This document shows positions 46,419-56,005 of a stretch of 64,000 bases of DNA, piece after piece. A program made the position numbers and the translations under genes. Position 1 is the stretch's first letter, and every line of letters begins with the position of its first letter. Under the pieces are notes generated by a model. The model made no database searches and was not told the DNA's origin. It saw only the letters and a list, made by a program, of their open reading frames with translations. The stretch spans positions 62,001 through 126,000 of the forward strand of contig NZ_FTMV01000010.1 of the NCBI RefSeq assembly GCF_900156175.1, in the 5' to 3' direction. This DNA comes from Janthinobacterium sp. TND4EL3 (GTDB lineage: Bacteria; Pseudomonadota; Gammaproteobacteria; Burkholderiales; Burkholderiaceae_D).

Positions 46419-46703
46419 ATGGCGGATATAAATATAGTTCAGCAACATAAGCTGACAGCAGTAAAAGCACGTGAAGCGGCGCAGCAAGTGGCCGACAAGC
46501 TGGCCCAGGAATACGAGCTGGCCTGCGCCTGGGATGGCGACGTGCTGCGCTTCGAGCGCAGCGGCGTCGATGGTTCGCTGACCCTTGAAAAAGAGCAGGC
46601 GCAACTGCAAATCAAGCTGGGCTTCATGCTCAGCGCCTTCGCCTCCACGATCGAAGGCAAGATCGCGGAAAAGATGCGCAAGGTGTTTGCCGAGCAGGCT
46701 TGA
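46419..46703 (+). CDS. PHA-granule/polyhydroxyalkanoic acid system family protein
   Basis: A 94-residue protein (MADINIVQQHKLTAVKAREAAQQVADKLAQEY...) matching the PHA_gran_rgn family, small proteins linked to polyhydroxyalkanoate metabolism. The N-terminal half is helical and the C-terminal half ends in an amphipathic helix (GKIAEKMRKVFAEQA). AAAAGG lies upstream of ATG 46419. It is a single gene with its own terminator. Confidence 0.85.
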   Translation: MADINIVQQHKLTAVKAREAAQQVADKLAQEYELACAWDGDVLRFERSGVDGSLTLEKEQAQLQIKLGFMLSAFASTIEGKIAEKMRKVFAEQA

Positions 46704-46762
46704 TGCCAAGCAAGTACCTTGTCTGGTACCCTGTTTGGTGCTAGAAAGCGTGCGCAGCGATG

Positions 46763-46802
46763 GGCGAAAAGACGATGAAACCACGTCTCTTTTCGCCTTT
46801 TT
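46763..46802 (+). terminator. Terminator after the PHA-system gene
   Basis: GGCGAAAAGACG (46763-46774) pairs with CGTCTCTTTTCGCC (46784-46797) with a small bulge, then five T residues. Confidence 0.75.
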
Positions 46803-47285
46803 CACGTCTGACTGTGCGTTGGCGAACATTGCTAGCACATTTCTATTTGGAAAGCCATTGGACTTTTGTGACTTTTTGCGTTATACTTGAGTCATATTTA
46901 CAACAGCTACACCGCGTTTCACCTTCTGCTTCGCAGTAATCTCCACTCGCTGAGTGGTGAATCATTCTTGGGTTTTACACCCGCATCCAGTTAAAAGTAG
47001 TTTGGTCGATTTTTTTTCGGTCAAATACATTTGGTGCCATGTATTTGCATGGCGCTAGCGTTGTTAAAAGTCCTGAACCACAGCCTCTTTTAGCACGCAC
47101 ACGGCACCCCGGCATCGGCTTAGGCCATCGGCTGGTCACACGCGTGTCACCCCCTGTTTCTTGTCGCTCCCGTGCGCATTCTTGCGCCGTGGCGTAGCCG
47201 ACGCAACAGGGTTTGCTGATTCCCGCCGCAAGCTGGCAGCTTGCTGGGTTTCAATCCATTCGTCAAATCGAGGGAGAACCACATC
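46803..47285 (+). other. Long promoter/leader region of proVWX
   Basis: About 480 bases with no credible gene. It contains a candidate sigma-70 promoter at 46858-46887 and then a leader of nearly 400 bases before proV. Several short inverted repeats and T-rich runs are present (for example around 47010-47060). Such a length suggests post-initiation control of the osmoprotectant genes, but no known riboswitch class was recognised. Confidence 0.45.
46858..46887 (+). promoter_or_regulatory. Candidate promoter of the proVWX operon
   Basis: TTGGAC (46858-46863) and TATACT (46882-46887) with an 18-base spacer, in an AT-rich stretch just after the preceding terminator. Sequence-based guess. Confidence 0.45.
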
Positions 47286-48518
47286 GTGGCAAAACAAATC
47301 ATTATCGACCATGTGTTCAAAGTGTTCGGCGACAAGCCAGAAGAAGCACTTGAACTCGTCCGCCAGGGCGCCAGCAAGCAGGACATCCTGGCCAAGACCG
47401 ACTGCACCATCGGCGTCTTCGACGCCACCTTTACCATTGAAGCGGGCGAGATCTTCGTCATCATGGGCCTGTCCGGTTCGGGCAAGTCGACCCTGGTGCG
47501 CATGCTGAACCGCCTGATCGAGCCGACCGCCGGCCGCATCCTGATCGACGGCAACGACATCAATACCTTGCCGGACGCCCAGCTGCGCGCCCTGCGCCGC
47601 AAGGACATCAGCATGGTGTTCCAGTCGTTCGCGCTGCTGCCGCAAATTACCGTGCTCGACAACACTGCCTTCGGCATGGAGCTGGCCGGCATGCCCAAGG
47701 CCGAGCGCCATGCGCTGGCCCAGCAAGCGCTGGAGCAGGTGGGCCTGGACGGCTACGGCGCCAGCTACCCCGACGAATTGTCGGGCGGCATGCAGCAGCG
47801 CGTGGGCCTGGCCCGTGCGCTGGCGTGCGATCCATCGATTTTGCTGATGGATGAAGCATTTTCCGCGCTCGATCCGATTATCCGTACGGAAATGCAATCG
47901 GAACTGCTGCGTTTGCAGCAAATCAAGCGCCGCACCATCGTCTTCATTTCGCATGACCTCGACGAAGCCATGCGCATCGGCGACCGCGTCGCCATCATGA
48001 AAGACGGCCACGTGGTGCAGGTGGGCACGCCGGAAGAAATCCTGCGCAAACCTGCCAACGATTATGTGCGCAACTTCGTGCGCGGCGTCGATGCGGCGGC
48101 CGTCTTCAAGGCCAGCGATATTGCCCGCAAGAGCCAGATCGTCGTGTCCGAGTCGCCGAGCCGCGGCTCGCGCGCCGCGCTGTCGATGCTGGAAGAGCAG
48201 GATCGCGCGTTTGCCTACGTCGTCAATCCGCAGCGCAAGTTCCTCGGCGTCGTCTCGGCCGATTCGTTGCGCAATGCGCTCGACGGCCATGTGGGACCGC
48301 TGGGCCTGGCCCACGCCTACCTGCCCGACGTGCAGACCATCAATGCAGACGAGCCCGTCGCCGGCCTGTTCGGCCAGGTGGCGCAACTGCCTTACGCCGT
48401 CCCTGTGGTGGCCAATGACGGCAGCTTCCGCGGCGCCATCAGCAAGACGACCTTGCTGAAGTTCCTCGACCGCGATACGCCAGCCATAGCCGAACAACAA
48501 CAGAAAGGACAAGCATGA
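47286..48518 (+). CDS. proV: Glycine betaine/proline ABC transporter ATPase
   Basis: A 410-residue ABC ATPase. Walker A is GLSGSGKST, the signature [15 protein letters not shown], Walker [14 protein letters not shown], and the H-loop [12 protein letters not shown]-terminal regulatory region of about 120 residues resembles the CBS pair found in ProV/OpuAA. The start is a GTG (47286) preceded by GGGAG; the frame runs 15 codons further up to an ATG at 47241. Its last codons overlap proW by four bases. Confidence 0.93.
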   Translation: MAKQIIIDHVFKVFGDKPEEALELVRQGASKQDILAKTDCTIGVFDATFTIEAGEIFVIMGLSGSGKSTLVRMLNRLIEPTAGRILIDGNDINTLPDAQLRALRRKDISMVFQSFALLPQITVLDNTAFGMELAGMPKAERHALAQQALEQVGLDGYGASYPDELSGGMQQRVGLARALACDPSILLMDEAFSALDPIIRTEMQSELLRLQQIKRRTIVFISHDLDEAMRIGDRVAIMKDGHVVQVGTPEEILRKPANDYVRNFVRGVDAAAVFKASDIARKSQIVVSESPSRGSRAALSMLEEQDRAFAYVVNPQRKFLGVVSADSLRNALDGHVGPLGLAHAYLPDVQTINADEPVAGLFGQVAQLPYAVPVVANDGSFRGAISKTTLLKFLDRDTPAIAEQQQKGQA

Positions 48519-49618
48519 ACCCAAGCACCGTTTCCACAGTAGAGCCTGTTGTTGAACAGGCCGCCCAGATCAATCCCTGGGCGCTGACGCCGCCGACCGA
48601 CGCCAGCACCGCCTGGCTGGACGCCGCCGCGCCCGCCGTGCAGCCGGAACATGCGGCCGGCTTTCACCTGACGCAGATTTTCGACGGCTCGCTGCCGCTG
48701 GAAAGCTGGATCAACCAGGGCCTGGGCTGGGTCGTGGCGCATTTCCGCCCCTTCTTCCAGGCCGTGCGCGCACCTATCGACAGCGTGCTGTCCGGCGTGG
48801 AAGGCGTGCTGCTGGCGGCCCCGTCGCTGACGGTAATCGCCATCATCGGCTTGCTGGCGTGGCAATTCACGAGCCGCACCCTGGCCATCGGCACCGTGCT
48901 GGCGCTGCTGCTCGTGTCGATGCTGGGCATCTGGCCGGAAGCCATGACCACCCTGTCGCTGGTGCTGACGTCCTTGGCCTTCTGCCTGGCCATCGGTTTG
49001 CCGCTGGGTATTTTCCTGGCCAGCAGCGACCGCGCACAGAATATCCTGCGCCCCTTGCTCGACGCCATGCAGACGACGCCTGCCTTCGTCTACCTGGTGC
49101 CGGTGGTGATGCTGTTCGGTATCGGTAATGCGCCTGGCGTGATCGTGACGATCATCTTTGCCCTGCCGCCGCTGGTGCGTCTGACCAACCTTGGCATCCG
49201 CCAGGTGCGTCCCGACCTGATCGAAGCGGCCCGCGCCTACGGCGCCTCGCCGTGGCAGTTGCTGACCCGCGTGCAGTTTCCGCTGGCCATGCCATCCATC
49301 ATGGCCGGTATCAACCAGTCGCTGATGCTGTCGCTGTCGATGGTCGTGATTGCCTCGATGATCGCCGTCGGTGGCCTGGGCCAGATGGTATTGCGCGGCA
49401 TCGGCCGCCTGGACATGGGCCTGGCAACGGTCGGCGGCCTCGGTATCGTGCTGCTGGCCATCACCCTGGACCGCCTGACGCAAGCGATGGGCCAGCCACG
49501 CCGCGGCGTGCGCCACTGGTACCAGACGGGTCCTGCCGGTTTCGTGCTGCGCCTGGTGCGCGGCAACGCGGAGAAAAATAATGTTGAACAGCAAGCAACG
49601 CTGGCCAACGCACAATAA
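48515..49618 (+). CDS. proW: Glycine betaine/proline ABC transporter permease
   Basis: A 367-residue permease. A long N-terminal tail of about 85 residues precedes the membrane helices, as in ProW of E. coli. The ABC-contacting EAA loop reads [25 protein letters not shown], then [20 protein letters not shown], which are diagnostic of the betaine/choline permeases. It overlaps proV and precedes proX by 12 bases. Confidence 0.94.
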   Translation: MNPSTVSTVEPVVEQAAQINPWALTPPTDASTAWLDAAAPAVQPEHAAGFHLTQIFDGSLPLESWINQGLGWVVAHFRPFFQAVRAPIDSVLSGVEGVLLAAPSLTVIAIIGLLAWQFTSRTLAIGTVLALLLVSMLGIWPEAMTTLSLVLTSLAFCLAIGLPLGIFLASSDRAQNILRPLLDAMQTTPAFVYLVPVVMLFGIGNAPGVIVTIIFALPPLVRLTNLGIRQVRPDLIEAARAYGASPWQLLTRVQFPLAMPSIMAGINQSLMLSLSMVVIASMIAVGGLGQMVLRGIGRLDMGLATVGGLGIVLLAITLDRLTQAMGQPRRGVRHWYQTGPAGFVLRLVRGNAEKNNVEQQATLANAQ

Positions 49619-49630
49619 GAAAGGATTTAC

Positions 49631-50683
49631 ATGCATCAAATCGCACATTTTAAAGAGACGCAAAAATCGCAACGCAAGTTCCAGCTGTTTTCCGCCCTGG
49701 CCATCGCGGCCATGGCGCTGACCACCAGTCTGGCCATGGCGCAGGCGCCGGCCGCCGATGCGCTGCCCGGCAAGGGCGTCAAGGTACAGCCGCTGCAAAG
49801 CTCGATCGCGGAAGAAACCTTCCAGACCATGCTGGTTGACAAGGCCCTGGAAAAGCTCGGCTATGAAGTGCAGCCGATCAAGGAAGTGGAGTATCCGACG
49901 GCGCATATCGCCATCGCCAACGGCGACGCCACCTTCATGGCCGTGCACTGGGACCCCATGCACAAGGACTTCTATAACAATGCGGGCGGCGACGCCAAGC
50001 TGTTGCGCACGGGCCAGTATGCGGGTCCTGCGGCGCAAGGTTATCTGATCGACAAGGCAACGGCGGAAAAGTACAACATCACGAATATCGACCAGTTGCG
50101 CGATCCCACCCTGGCCAAGCTGTTCGACCACGATGGCGATGGCAAGGCCGACTTGACGGGCTGCAACCCCGGCTGGGGCTGCGAAGCGCTGATCGAGAAC
50201 CACATGGATGCGTACAAATTGCGCGAGACGGTGACGCACGTGCAGGGCAGCTATGCGGCCCTGATCGCCGATACCCTGGGCCGCTACAAGCGTGGCGAGC
50301 CTATCCTGTACTACACGTGGACGCCGTACTGGGTCAGCGGCGTGCTGGTGCCGGGCAAGGACGTGGTCTGGCTCAAAGTGCCGTTCTCGGCCAATCCGGA
50401 CAAGGTAAATACCCGCCTCGACGATGGCAGCGACTACGGCTTTGCCGTCAACACGGCGCGCATCGTGGCCAACAAGGAATGGGCGCAGAAGAATCCGGCC
50501 GCGGCCAAGCTGTTCGAGGTGATGCAATTGCCCGTGGCCGACATCAATGCGCAGAACGAGCGCATGCGCCGCGGCGAAAACACGCAGGCCGATATTGCCC
50601 GCCATACGGCCGGCTGGATCAAGTACCACCAGCAAACGTTTGACGGCTGGATCGCGCAAGCGCTGGCGGCAGCGAAAAAGTAA
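49631..50683 (+). CDS. proX: Glycine betaine/proline-binding periplasmic protein
   Basis: A 350-residue substrate-binding protein with a long signal peptide (cleavage near AMAQA, residue 38). The mature part matches ProX: an [19 protein letters not shown] opening, [12 protein letters not shown] with an aromatic-box Trp, CNPGWGCE with paired Cys, and [11 protein letters not shown] with further aromatic residues that form the cage for quaternary amines. It ends the proVWX operon, followed by a terminator. Confidence 0.94.
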   Translation: MHQIAHFKETQKSQRKFQLFSALAIAAMALTTSLAMAQAPAADALPGKGVKVQPLQSSIAEETFQTMLVDKALEKLGYEVQPIKEVEYPTAHIAIANGDATFMAVHWDPMHKDFYNNAGGDAKLLRTGQYAGPAAQGYLIDKATAEKYNITNIDQLRDPTLAKLFDHDGDGKADLTGCNPGWGCEALIENHMDAYKLRETVTHVQGSYAALIADTLGRYKRGEPILYYTWTPYWVSGVLVPGKDVVWLKVPFSANPDKVNTRLDDGSDYGFAVNTARIVANKEWAQKNPAAAKLFEVMQLPVADINAQNERMRRGENTQADIARHTAGWIKYHQQTFDGWIAQALAAAKK

Positions 50684-50703
50684 TTTACGGCTGATACCGG
50701 CGT

Positions 50704-50737
50704 AAAAAAAGTGGCTACCGATTTGGTAGCCACTTTT
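50704..50737 (+). terminator. Terminator after proX
   Basis: AAAAGTGGCTACC-gattt-GGTAGCCACTTTT, a perfect 13-base stem flanked by A and T runs. It can also serve the converging GNAT gene. Confidence 0.9.
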
Positions 50738-50774
50738 GCGTTAACGGGCTGTTTGCGTGGTTTTTGGTGAGTTT

Positions 50775-51236
50775 TCAGGCGTTTTCAGCCAGTTTCAGGT
50801 GCAAAATGGGGAAAGGCTTGCCAAAGGGGTCGCATTCCGAGCGGCTTTCCACGGTAAAACCCAGGTGGCGGTAAAAGCCGTGCGCTTGCGTGTTGTGCTC
50901 GTTGACGTCGACGGCCGTGGCGCCCAAGGCCGTGATGGCGTACCGGACCAGCGTGCGGCCGGCGCCGCTGCCGCGTTGATCGGGATGCACGAACAGCATC
51001 TCGATCTTGGCGTGCTCGACGCACAGGAAGGCGTAGGCGCTGCCATCGGCATCGCGCAGCACATGCAGCAGGCGTTCGGCCGTCACCCTGGCCAGCTCAT
51101 CGCGGACGAAGGGCATGAGGAAAGCGATATCGCTGTCGGCGAGGAAATCATGGGTGGCGCGCACGGACAGGTGCCAGACGTCGAACAGACGGGGCAGGTC
51201 GTCGGCGTGGGCCGGGGAAATCGGTGATGGTGTCAT
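50775..51236 (-). CDS. GNAT-family N-acetyltransferase
   Basis: A 153-residue acetyltransferase. The acetyl-CoA loop is LFVHPDQRGSGAGRTLVRYAI (V-x-x-x-QRG-x-G form), and VNEHNTQAHGFYRHLGF is the usual C-terminal motif of the PhnO/YjaB-like group. The substrate is unknown; a free amino group on a small molecule is most common for such stand-alone enzymes. Confidence 0.88.
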   Translation of the reverse strand: MTPSPISPAHADDLPRLFDVWHLSVRATHDFLADSDIAFLMPFVRDELARVTAERLLHVLRDADGSAYAFLCVEHAKIEMLFVHPDQRGSGAGRTLVRYAITALGATAVDVNEHNTQAHGFYRHLGFTVESRSECDPFGKPFPILHLKLAENA

Positions 51237-51251
51237 GCGGAAATAATAACA

Positions 51252-51273
51252 TTGCCCCGGCGGGCGCCGGGGC
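51252..51273 (-). terminator. GC-rich hairpin after the acyl-CoA-binding protein gene
   Basis: TGCCCCGGC and GCCGGGGCA form a nine-base stem ten bases beyond the stop. The tail on the minus strand is only moderately T-rich (ATGTTATTATT), so termination strength is uncertain. Confidence 0.6.
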
Positions 51274-51282
51274 AGGGAAGAA

Positions 51283-51537
51283 TCAGTCCTTCAAGTCTTC
51301 GATCAAGTCGATGTATTGCTGCTGCGCATCTTCCTTCGACGTGCCGGCCAGGGCCGCCCAGGCATCGAACTTGGCGCGGTTGACGAAGTCGGTCATGCCG
51401 GGGCGTTCGCCCGTGGCGTCGCCGCTCGATGCTTGCTTGAACAAGGCATAGATTTTCAACAAGGTCATATTGTCCGGACGCTCGGACAGGGTCTTGGAAT
51501 CGAGCTGCGCTTGGTCGAATTGCTCTTGTAAACTCAT
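51283..51537 (-). CDS. Acyl-CoA-binding protein
   Basis: An 84-residue four-helix protein of the ACBP family. LKIYALFKQASSGDATGERPGMTDFVNRAKFDAWAALAGTSKEDA contains the conserved Tyr, the KQA motif and the Lys/Trp residues that hold acyl-CoA. Bacterial ACBPs are common in betaproteobacteria with PHA metabolism. Single gene. Confidence 0.92.
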   Translation of the reverse strand: MSLQEQFDQAQLDSKTLSERPDNMTLLKIYALFKQASSGDATGERPGMTDFVNRAKFDAWAALAGTSKEDAQQQYIDLIEDLKD

Positions 51538-51663
51538 GATGGCTCCTGTGTACTGATGGAATCGCTGGAAAAGTGCGGCAGGCGCGGCGGAGTGGCCACC
51601 GTGCGTGCTGCAGTGCCTGACATCATAGTGAAAAAAGCGCGCCTTGCATTAGAGGACACATTC

Positions 51664-51703
51664 AAAACAAAAGCGCCGCCGCTGCGTGAACAGGGGCGGC
51701 GCC
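51664..51703 (-). terminator. Terminator after the FKBP gene
   Basis: GCGCCGCC (51673-51680) and GGCGGCGC (51695-51702), followed on the minus strand by TTTTGTTTT. It lies 34 bases beyond the FKBP stop. Confidence 0.8.
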
Positions 51704-51736
51704 AGTACAGTCGCTTGAGCGCTGTGGAGTCTGTTC

Positions 51737-52093
51737 TTATACGCCCAGCAGTTCAACGTCGAAAATCAGGGTGGCGTTCGGTGGAATCACGCCGCCTGCG
51801 CCGCGTGCGCCATAGCCCAGTGCTGCCGGGATGATCAGCTGGCGCTTGCCGCCCACTTTCATGCCTTGCACGCCTTCGTCCCAGCCCTGGATGACGCGGC
51901 CTGCGCCCAGCGGGAATTCGAATGGATCGTTGCGGTCCTTGCTCGAATCGAATTTCGAACCGGCGCTGCCGTCGTCGTTTTGCAGCCAGCCCGTGTAATG
52001 CACAACAACGTTGTTGCCGGCTTGCGCTTCAGCGCCTTCGCCGACGACGGTGTCGATGTATTGCAGGCCGGAAGCGGTCGTGGTGGTGGTCAT
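51737..52093 (-). CDS. FKBP-type peptidyl-prolyl isomerase
   Basis: A 118-residue single-domain FKBP. VVVHYTGWLQ, KFDSSKDRNDPFEFPLGAGRVIQGWDEGVQGMKVGGKR and IPPNATLIFDVELL contain the usual active-site aromatics. No signal peptide, so cytosolic. ATG 52093 has AAGGA nearby; the open frame continues far upstream without homology. Confidence 0.94.
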   Translation of the reverse strand: MTTTTTASGLQYIDTVVGEGAEAQAGNNVVVHYTGWLQNDDGSAGSKFDSSKDRNDPFEFPLGAGRVIQGWDEGVQGMKVGGKRQLIIPAALGYGARGAGGVIPPNATLIFDVELLGV

Positions 52094-52290
52094 GATTATC
52101 CTTGTGTAGGCGATGAAAGCTACAGATTGTAGAGCAATGAGTTGCAAAGCGCCATTCCAGGCCCGCTGCAGGGAAAATGGGGAAGTTACGGCGAGGTGTG
52201 GCGACGGCTTGTATTTAAGGGGGGATTTCACACAATAAATACGGTGTTCCACGTAAAATGCATGTTTTGTATTTAACAGTGATTTCTTCC

Positions 52291-53262
52291 ATGTTCCGCA
52301 GTCTACGCCGCCTTGTTTTTTCCTCGCTGTGCCTGGTTTCCGCAATATCGACGGCGCAAGCCGAAGTGGTGGTGGTACTCAATTCCCGTGATGCTACGGT
52401 GCAACTGCTGGACCAGAAAACCTACGCCCCCCTGTCCACCTTTGCCGTCGGCAAGGAACCGCACCATTTGATGGAGACGCCGGACGGCAAGTCGCTGATC
52501 GTCGCCAGCTCCGTCGGCAATGAGCTGATCTTCCTCGACCCCGTGTCGGGCCAGATCCAGCGCCGCATCAGCAACATCCTCGATCCCTACCAGATCGGCT
52601 TTTCGCCCGACCAGAAGTGGTTCATCTCGAACTCGCTGCGCCTGGACCGCATCGACCTGTACCGCTATGACGGCAAGAACCTGACCCTGGCCAAGCGCAT
52701 CCCGCTGCCAAAGTTGCCCAGCCACATGGCCTTCACGGCCGACAGCACCATGGCCTTCATCACGCAGCAGGGCAGCAACCAGGTCAGCGCCATCGACCTG
52801 GCCACGCAGACGGTGAAATGGACCATGCCCGTCGGTCCCGCGCCGGCCGGCATCACGATGACACCCGACGGTAAATATTTACTGGTCGGCATCATGGGCA
52901 GCGATTACGTGGAAGTGATCGACTGGCGCACGCAAAAGACCGTCAAGCGCATCAAGGCGGGCGCCGGCACGCATAATTTCCGCGCGCTCGGTGACAAGCG
53001 CATGACGTTCGTGTCGAACCGCGTGTCGAACACGATCAACATCATCGACCAGCAAACCCTGGAAAACGTGGGCACCATCAATGTGCCCGGTGGCCCCGAT
53101 TGCATGGAAATCACGCCCGATGGCAAGACCATGTGGGTGACCTTGCGCTGGATCAAGAAAGTGGCCGTGATCGATCTGACCACGCGCAAGGTGATCAAGA
53201 CGATCCCGGTCGGCCGCTCGCCCCATGGCGTGTATTTCGCCACGCACTCGCCGCGCATGTGA
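52291..53262 (+). CDS. Exported YVTN-type beta-propeller protein
   Basis: A 323-residue protein with a signal peptide (MFRSLRRLVFSSLCLVSAISTAQA). Repeats of about 42 residues carry the pattern '...V.N..S.TV..ID..T..V...I.VG..P.G...TPDG', giving a seven-blade propeller of the YncE/surface-layer YVTN type. It probably binds ligands or partners in the periplasm. An upstream ATG at 52258 is in frame but weakens the signal peptide. Its stop overlaps the next start by one base, so it heads a four-gene coupled operon. Confidence 0.82.
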   Translation: MFRSLRRLVFSSLCLVSAISTAQAEVVVVLNSRDATVQLLDQKTYAPLSTFAVGKEPHHLMETPDGKSLIVASSVGNELIFLDPVSGQIQRRISNILDPYQIGFSPDQKWFISNSLRLDRIDLYRYDGKNLTLAKRIPLPKLPSHMAFTADSTMAFITQQGSNQVSAIDLATQTVKWTMPVGPAPAGITMTPDGKYLLVGIMGSDYVEVIDWRTQKTVKRIKAGAGTHNFRALGDKRMTFVSNRVSNTINIIDQQTLENVGTINVPGGPDCMEITPDGKTMWVTLRWIKKVAVIDLTTRKVIKTIPVGRSPHGVYFATHSPRM

Positions 53263-54110
53263 TGACGGGTGTGATGATGCAACGCCTGATTTCCACGGGC
53301 CATGTGCCCGCCATGCTGCTGTGCGCCGGCGCCATGCTGACGTCCGCGCACGCGGCTGCACCTGCCGCCGCTGTGCCAGCCGCAGCTTCTGCACCGGCCG
53401 CCTGCAAGGGCACGATCTACATGACGTTCGACACGGGCAGCCAGTCGCAAGCGCAACTGATCGCCGACGTGCTCAACAAGCGCCAGGTGAAGGCCACGTT
53501 CTTCCTGGCCAATGAAAAGACGACGCGCGGCGACTATTCGCTCGACCCGTCGTGGGCGCCGTACTGGAAAGCACGGGTCGCCGAAGGCCACGCATTCGGC
53601 ACGCATACGTTTGACCACGTGTACTGGAAGAAGGATCTGGCCAACGGCTTGATCCAGGTCAAGCCCCAGTTTGGCAAGGACGGCGGCAAGCTGGCCTCGT
53701 TCACCGATAAACAGTTCTGCGAGCAATTGCGCCGCGTCGATACGCGCTTCCAGGAACTGACGGGCCGCAAGCTCGACCCGTTCTGGCGCGCGCCGGGCGG
53801 CTACACGTCGCCGCGCACCCTGGCGGCCGGCAGCGCCTGCGGCTACCAGCACGCGGGCTGGGCGCCGGCCGGGTATTCCGGCGATGAGCTGCCCAGCGAT
53901 AAGTACCCGAACGCCATGCTGCTGAAGAAAGCGCTGGCGAACTTGCGCAGCGGCGACATCTTCATTGCCCACATGGGCATCTGGTCGCGCAAGGAGCCGT
54001 GGGCGCCTGCCAACCTCGATGCCTTGATTTCCGGCCTGCAAGACAAGGGTTTCTGCTTTGCCACCCTGCGCGCGCATCCTGCCTACGCGCAGAAGAAGGG
54101 CCAGCCATGA
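53262..54110 (+). CDS. Polysaccharide deacetylase-like protein with altered metal motif
   Basis: A 282-residue exported protein (signal peptide to about residue 31) with a NodB-like domain. The HxxxH zinc motif (His115, His119) and the RAPGG motif (Arg176-Gly180) are intact. The first motif reads TFDTG (57-59) instead of TFDDG: the second Asp, normally a metal ligand, is Thr. It may therefore bind metal differently or act on another substrate. It is coupled by overlaps to the propeller gene before and the sterol-desaturase-family gene after. Confidence 0.8.
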   Translation: MTGVMMQRLISTGHVPAMLLCAGAMLTSAHAAAPAAAVPAAASAPAACKGTIYMTFDTGSQSQAQLIADVLNKRQVKATFFLANEKTTRGDYSLDPSWAPYWKARVAEGHAFGTHTFDHVYWKKDLANGLIQVKPQFGKDGGKLASFTDKQFCEQLRRVDTRFQELTGRKLDPFWRAPGGYTSPRTLAAGSACGYQHAGWAPAGYSGDELPSDKYPNAMLLKKALANLRSGDIFIAHMGIWSRKEPWAPANLDALISGLQDKGFCFATLRAHPAYAQKKGQP

Positions 54111-55147
54111 TGGCCGCCGATGTCCTCAGCTTCGTCACGCCCGCCATCGACGCCGTGGTCGATGCGTTTGGCGTGGCGCAAGGCTGGCTGTTCCAGACTG
54201 TGGTCAACCCGCTCGTCTATCACCTGGGCTTTGGCGAATTCACGGAAGAGGCGTTCGAGGGCACGGAATGGCTGCTGATCGGCCTGTGCGAGCTGGTGCT
54301 GCTGTTTCTCGTGCTGCGCCCGCTCGAAGCCTTGATACCCGCGCAAAAGATCACGGACCCGCGCGCCCGCTGGAACGATTTTATCTACACGGTGCTGCAC
54401 CGCATCGGCCTGTTTTCCGTGCTGGTCTTCTTTACGCTCGATCCGCTGATGGATGCCTTGGCAGGAGCCTTGCGTTTCGACAATATCCATCCATTGAACC
54501 TGGAGTCGCTGTTGCCCGGCATCAGTCCCTTGCTCAGTTTTATCATTTATTTTGTGATACTGGACTTCGTCGACTATTGCTATCACCGGGCCTCGCACCA
54601 TTTCGGCTGGTGGTGGGGCTTGCACAGCCTGCATCACAGCCAGCAAAACATGAACCTGTGGAGCGATGACCGCAACCATTTGCTCGATGACTTCCTGCGC
54701 GACGTGGTGATGGCGCTGGTGGCGCTGGGCATCGGCGTGCCGCCGGGCCAGTACGTGCTGCTCGTGTCGGTTTCGCGTATTTTGCAAAGCTTGCAGCACG
54801 CGAATGTGAGGATACACTTCGGCCGCATCGGCGAGCGCCTGCTGATTTCGCCCCGTTTCCACCGCACGCATCACGCCATTGGCGTGGGGCATGAGTCGAA
54901 AGGCAAGGGCAGCCTGGGTGGCTGCAACTTCGGCGTGGTCTTGCCGATTTGGGATATGCTGCTGGGCACCGCGAATTTCTCGGCCGGTTATGCGCGCACG
55001 GGCGTGCGCGACCAACTGGCGCGTATCGACAGCCAGGGCGTGGGCCGGCCCGGGCGCAGCTATGGCCGCGGCTTCTGGCAGCAGCAATGGCTGGGCCTGC
55101 GCCGCATGGTGGAATTTGCAAGATTAAAACGAAAAGGACGCCGTTGA
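54107..55147 (+). CDS. Sterol desaturase/fatty-acid hydroxylase-family membrane protein
   Basis: A 346-residue membrane di-iron protein. The His motifs are YHRASHH (near residue 165), LHSLHHSQQ (near 178), and RFHRTHH (near 265), the standard pattern of the ERG3/FAH family. Several helices precede it. Such enzymes hydroxylate or desaturate lipids; in bacteria many act on hopanoid, ornithine-lipid or acyl chains. ATG 54107 overlaps the previous stop (ATGA). Substrate unknown. Confidence 0.86.
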   Translation: MMAADVLSFVTPAIDAVVDAFGVAQGWLFQTVVNPLVYHLGFGEFTEEAFEGTEWLLIGLCELVLLFLVLRPLEALIPAQKITDPRARWNDFIYTVLHRIGLFSVLVFFTLDPLMDALAGALRFDNIHPLNLESLLPGISPLLSFIIYFVILDFVDYCYHRASHHFGWWWGLHSLHHSQQNMNLWSDDRNHLLDDFLRDVVMALVALGIGVPPGQYVLLVSVSRILQSLQHANVRIHFGRIGERLLISPRFHRTHHAIGVGHESKGKGSLGGCNFGVVLPIWDMLLGTANFSAGYARTGVRDQLARIDSQGVGRPGRSYGRGFWQQQWLGLRRMVEFARLKRKGRR

Positions 55148-55974
55148 TGCGCAATGTGTTGAATTCGTATGGCCGCGCCTTGCTGTCGCAATTGCACGGC
55201 AAGATACTGCTGCTGAGCGCAGTGCCGTTCATCCTGTCGGTGGTGCTGTGGGGCGCCCTGCTGTATGTGGGCCTGCAGCCGCTGATCGACAGCCTGCATG
55301 CGCTGTTCACGCAGTACGACTTCTTCCGCACCAGCGGCCAGGTGCTGGCCACCTTCGGCCTGGGCATGCTGAAAGCCGTGATCGTGCCCCTGATCGCCAT
55401 GTTCATGCTGCTGCCGCTGATGATCCTGACGGCGCTGATCTTCATGGGCTTGTTCGCCATGCCGGCCATCGCCCGCCACGTGGGCGGGCGGCATTTTCCG
55501 CAGCTGGAAAAGAAGCATGGCGGCAGTTTGCTGGGCAGTGTCGGCACCTCGCTGGCCACTTTTTTGCTGTTCATCATCGCCTGGGTCATCCTGCTGCCCC
55601 TGTATGCCTTCCCGCCGGCCGCCCTGGTGGCGCAGGCGATTCTCTGGGGCTGGCTGACGTACCGGGTCATGGCCTATGACGCGATGGCCGACTACGCCAG
55701 CGTGGACGAGCGCCACGCCATCATGCGCGAGCAGCGCTGGCCCCTGCTGGCCATCGGCATGGTCTCCGGCGCGGCCGGCGCCGTGCCGGGCCTGCTGTGG
55801 ATGGGCGGCGCGATGTCGGTGGTGTTCTTCCCCTTCCTGGCGGCGTTCGCCATCTGGCTGTATGTACTGATCTTTATCTTTACGGGCCTGTGGTTCCAGT
55901 ATTACTGCCTGGAAGCACTGGCGCGCCTGCGGGGCCAGCGCGGCATGACGGACGTGGCGCCGGCGGACGCCTGA
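55147..55974 (+). CDS. EI24/CysZ-like membrane protein
   Basis: A 275-residue membrane protein with about six hydrophobic segments and the EI24 pattern (R.LLSQLHGKILLLSAVPFILSVVL; YPFPPAALVAQ-like re-entrant stretch; YRVMAYDAMADYAS). EI24 domain proteins include the sulfate channel CysZ, but no sulfate genes are nearby. The start overlaps the upstream stop by one base. It closes the coupled operon of propeller, deacetylase and hydroxylase-like genes. Confidence 0.8.
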   Translation: MRNVLNSYGRALLSQLHGKILLLSAVPFILSVVLWGALLYVGLQPLIDSLHALFTQYDFFRTSGQVLATFGLGMLKAVIVPLIAMFMLLPLMILTALIFMGLFAMPAIARHVGGRHFPQLEKKHGGSLLGSVGTSLATFLLFIIAWVILLPLYAFPPAALVAQAILWGWLTYRVMAYDAMADYASVDERHAIMREQRWPLLAIGMVSGAAGAVPGLLWMGGAMSVVFFPFLAAFAIWLYVLIFIFTGLWFQYYCLEALARLRGQRGMTDVAPADA

Positions 55975-56005
55975 GCTTAACTATTGAATCAAAGAAGGAA
56001 ATTTC

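Noticed and set aside
48392-50659. 755-codon minus-strand frame opposite proW and proX
   Set aside because: His/Gln/Arg-rich shadow translation; the proW and proX reading is secure.
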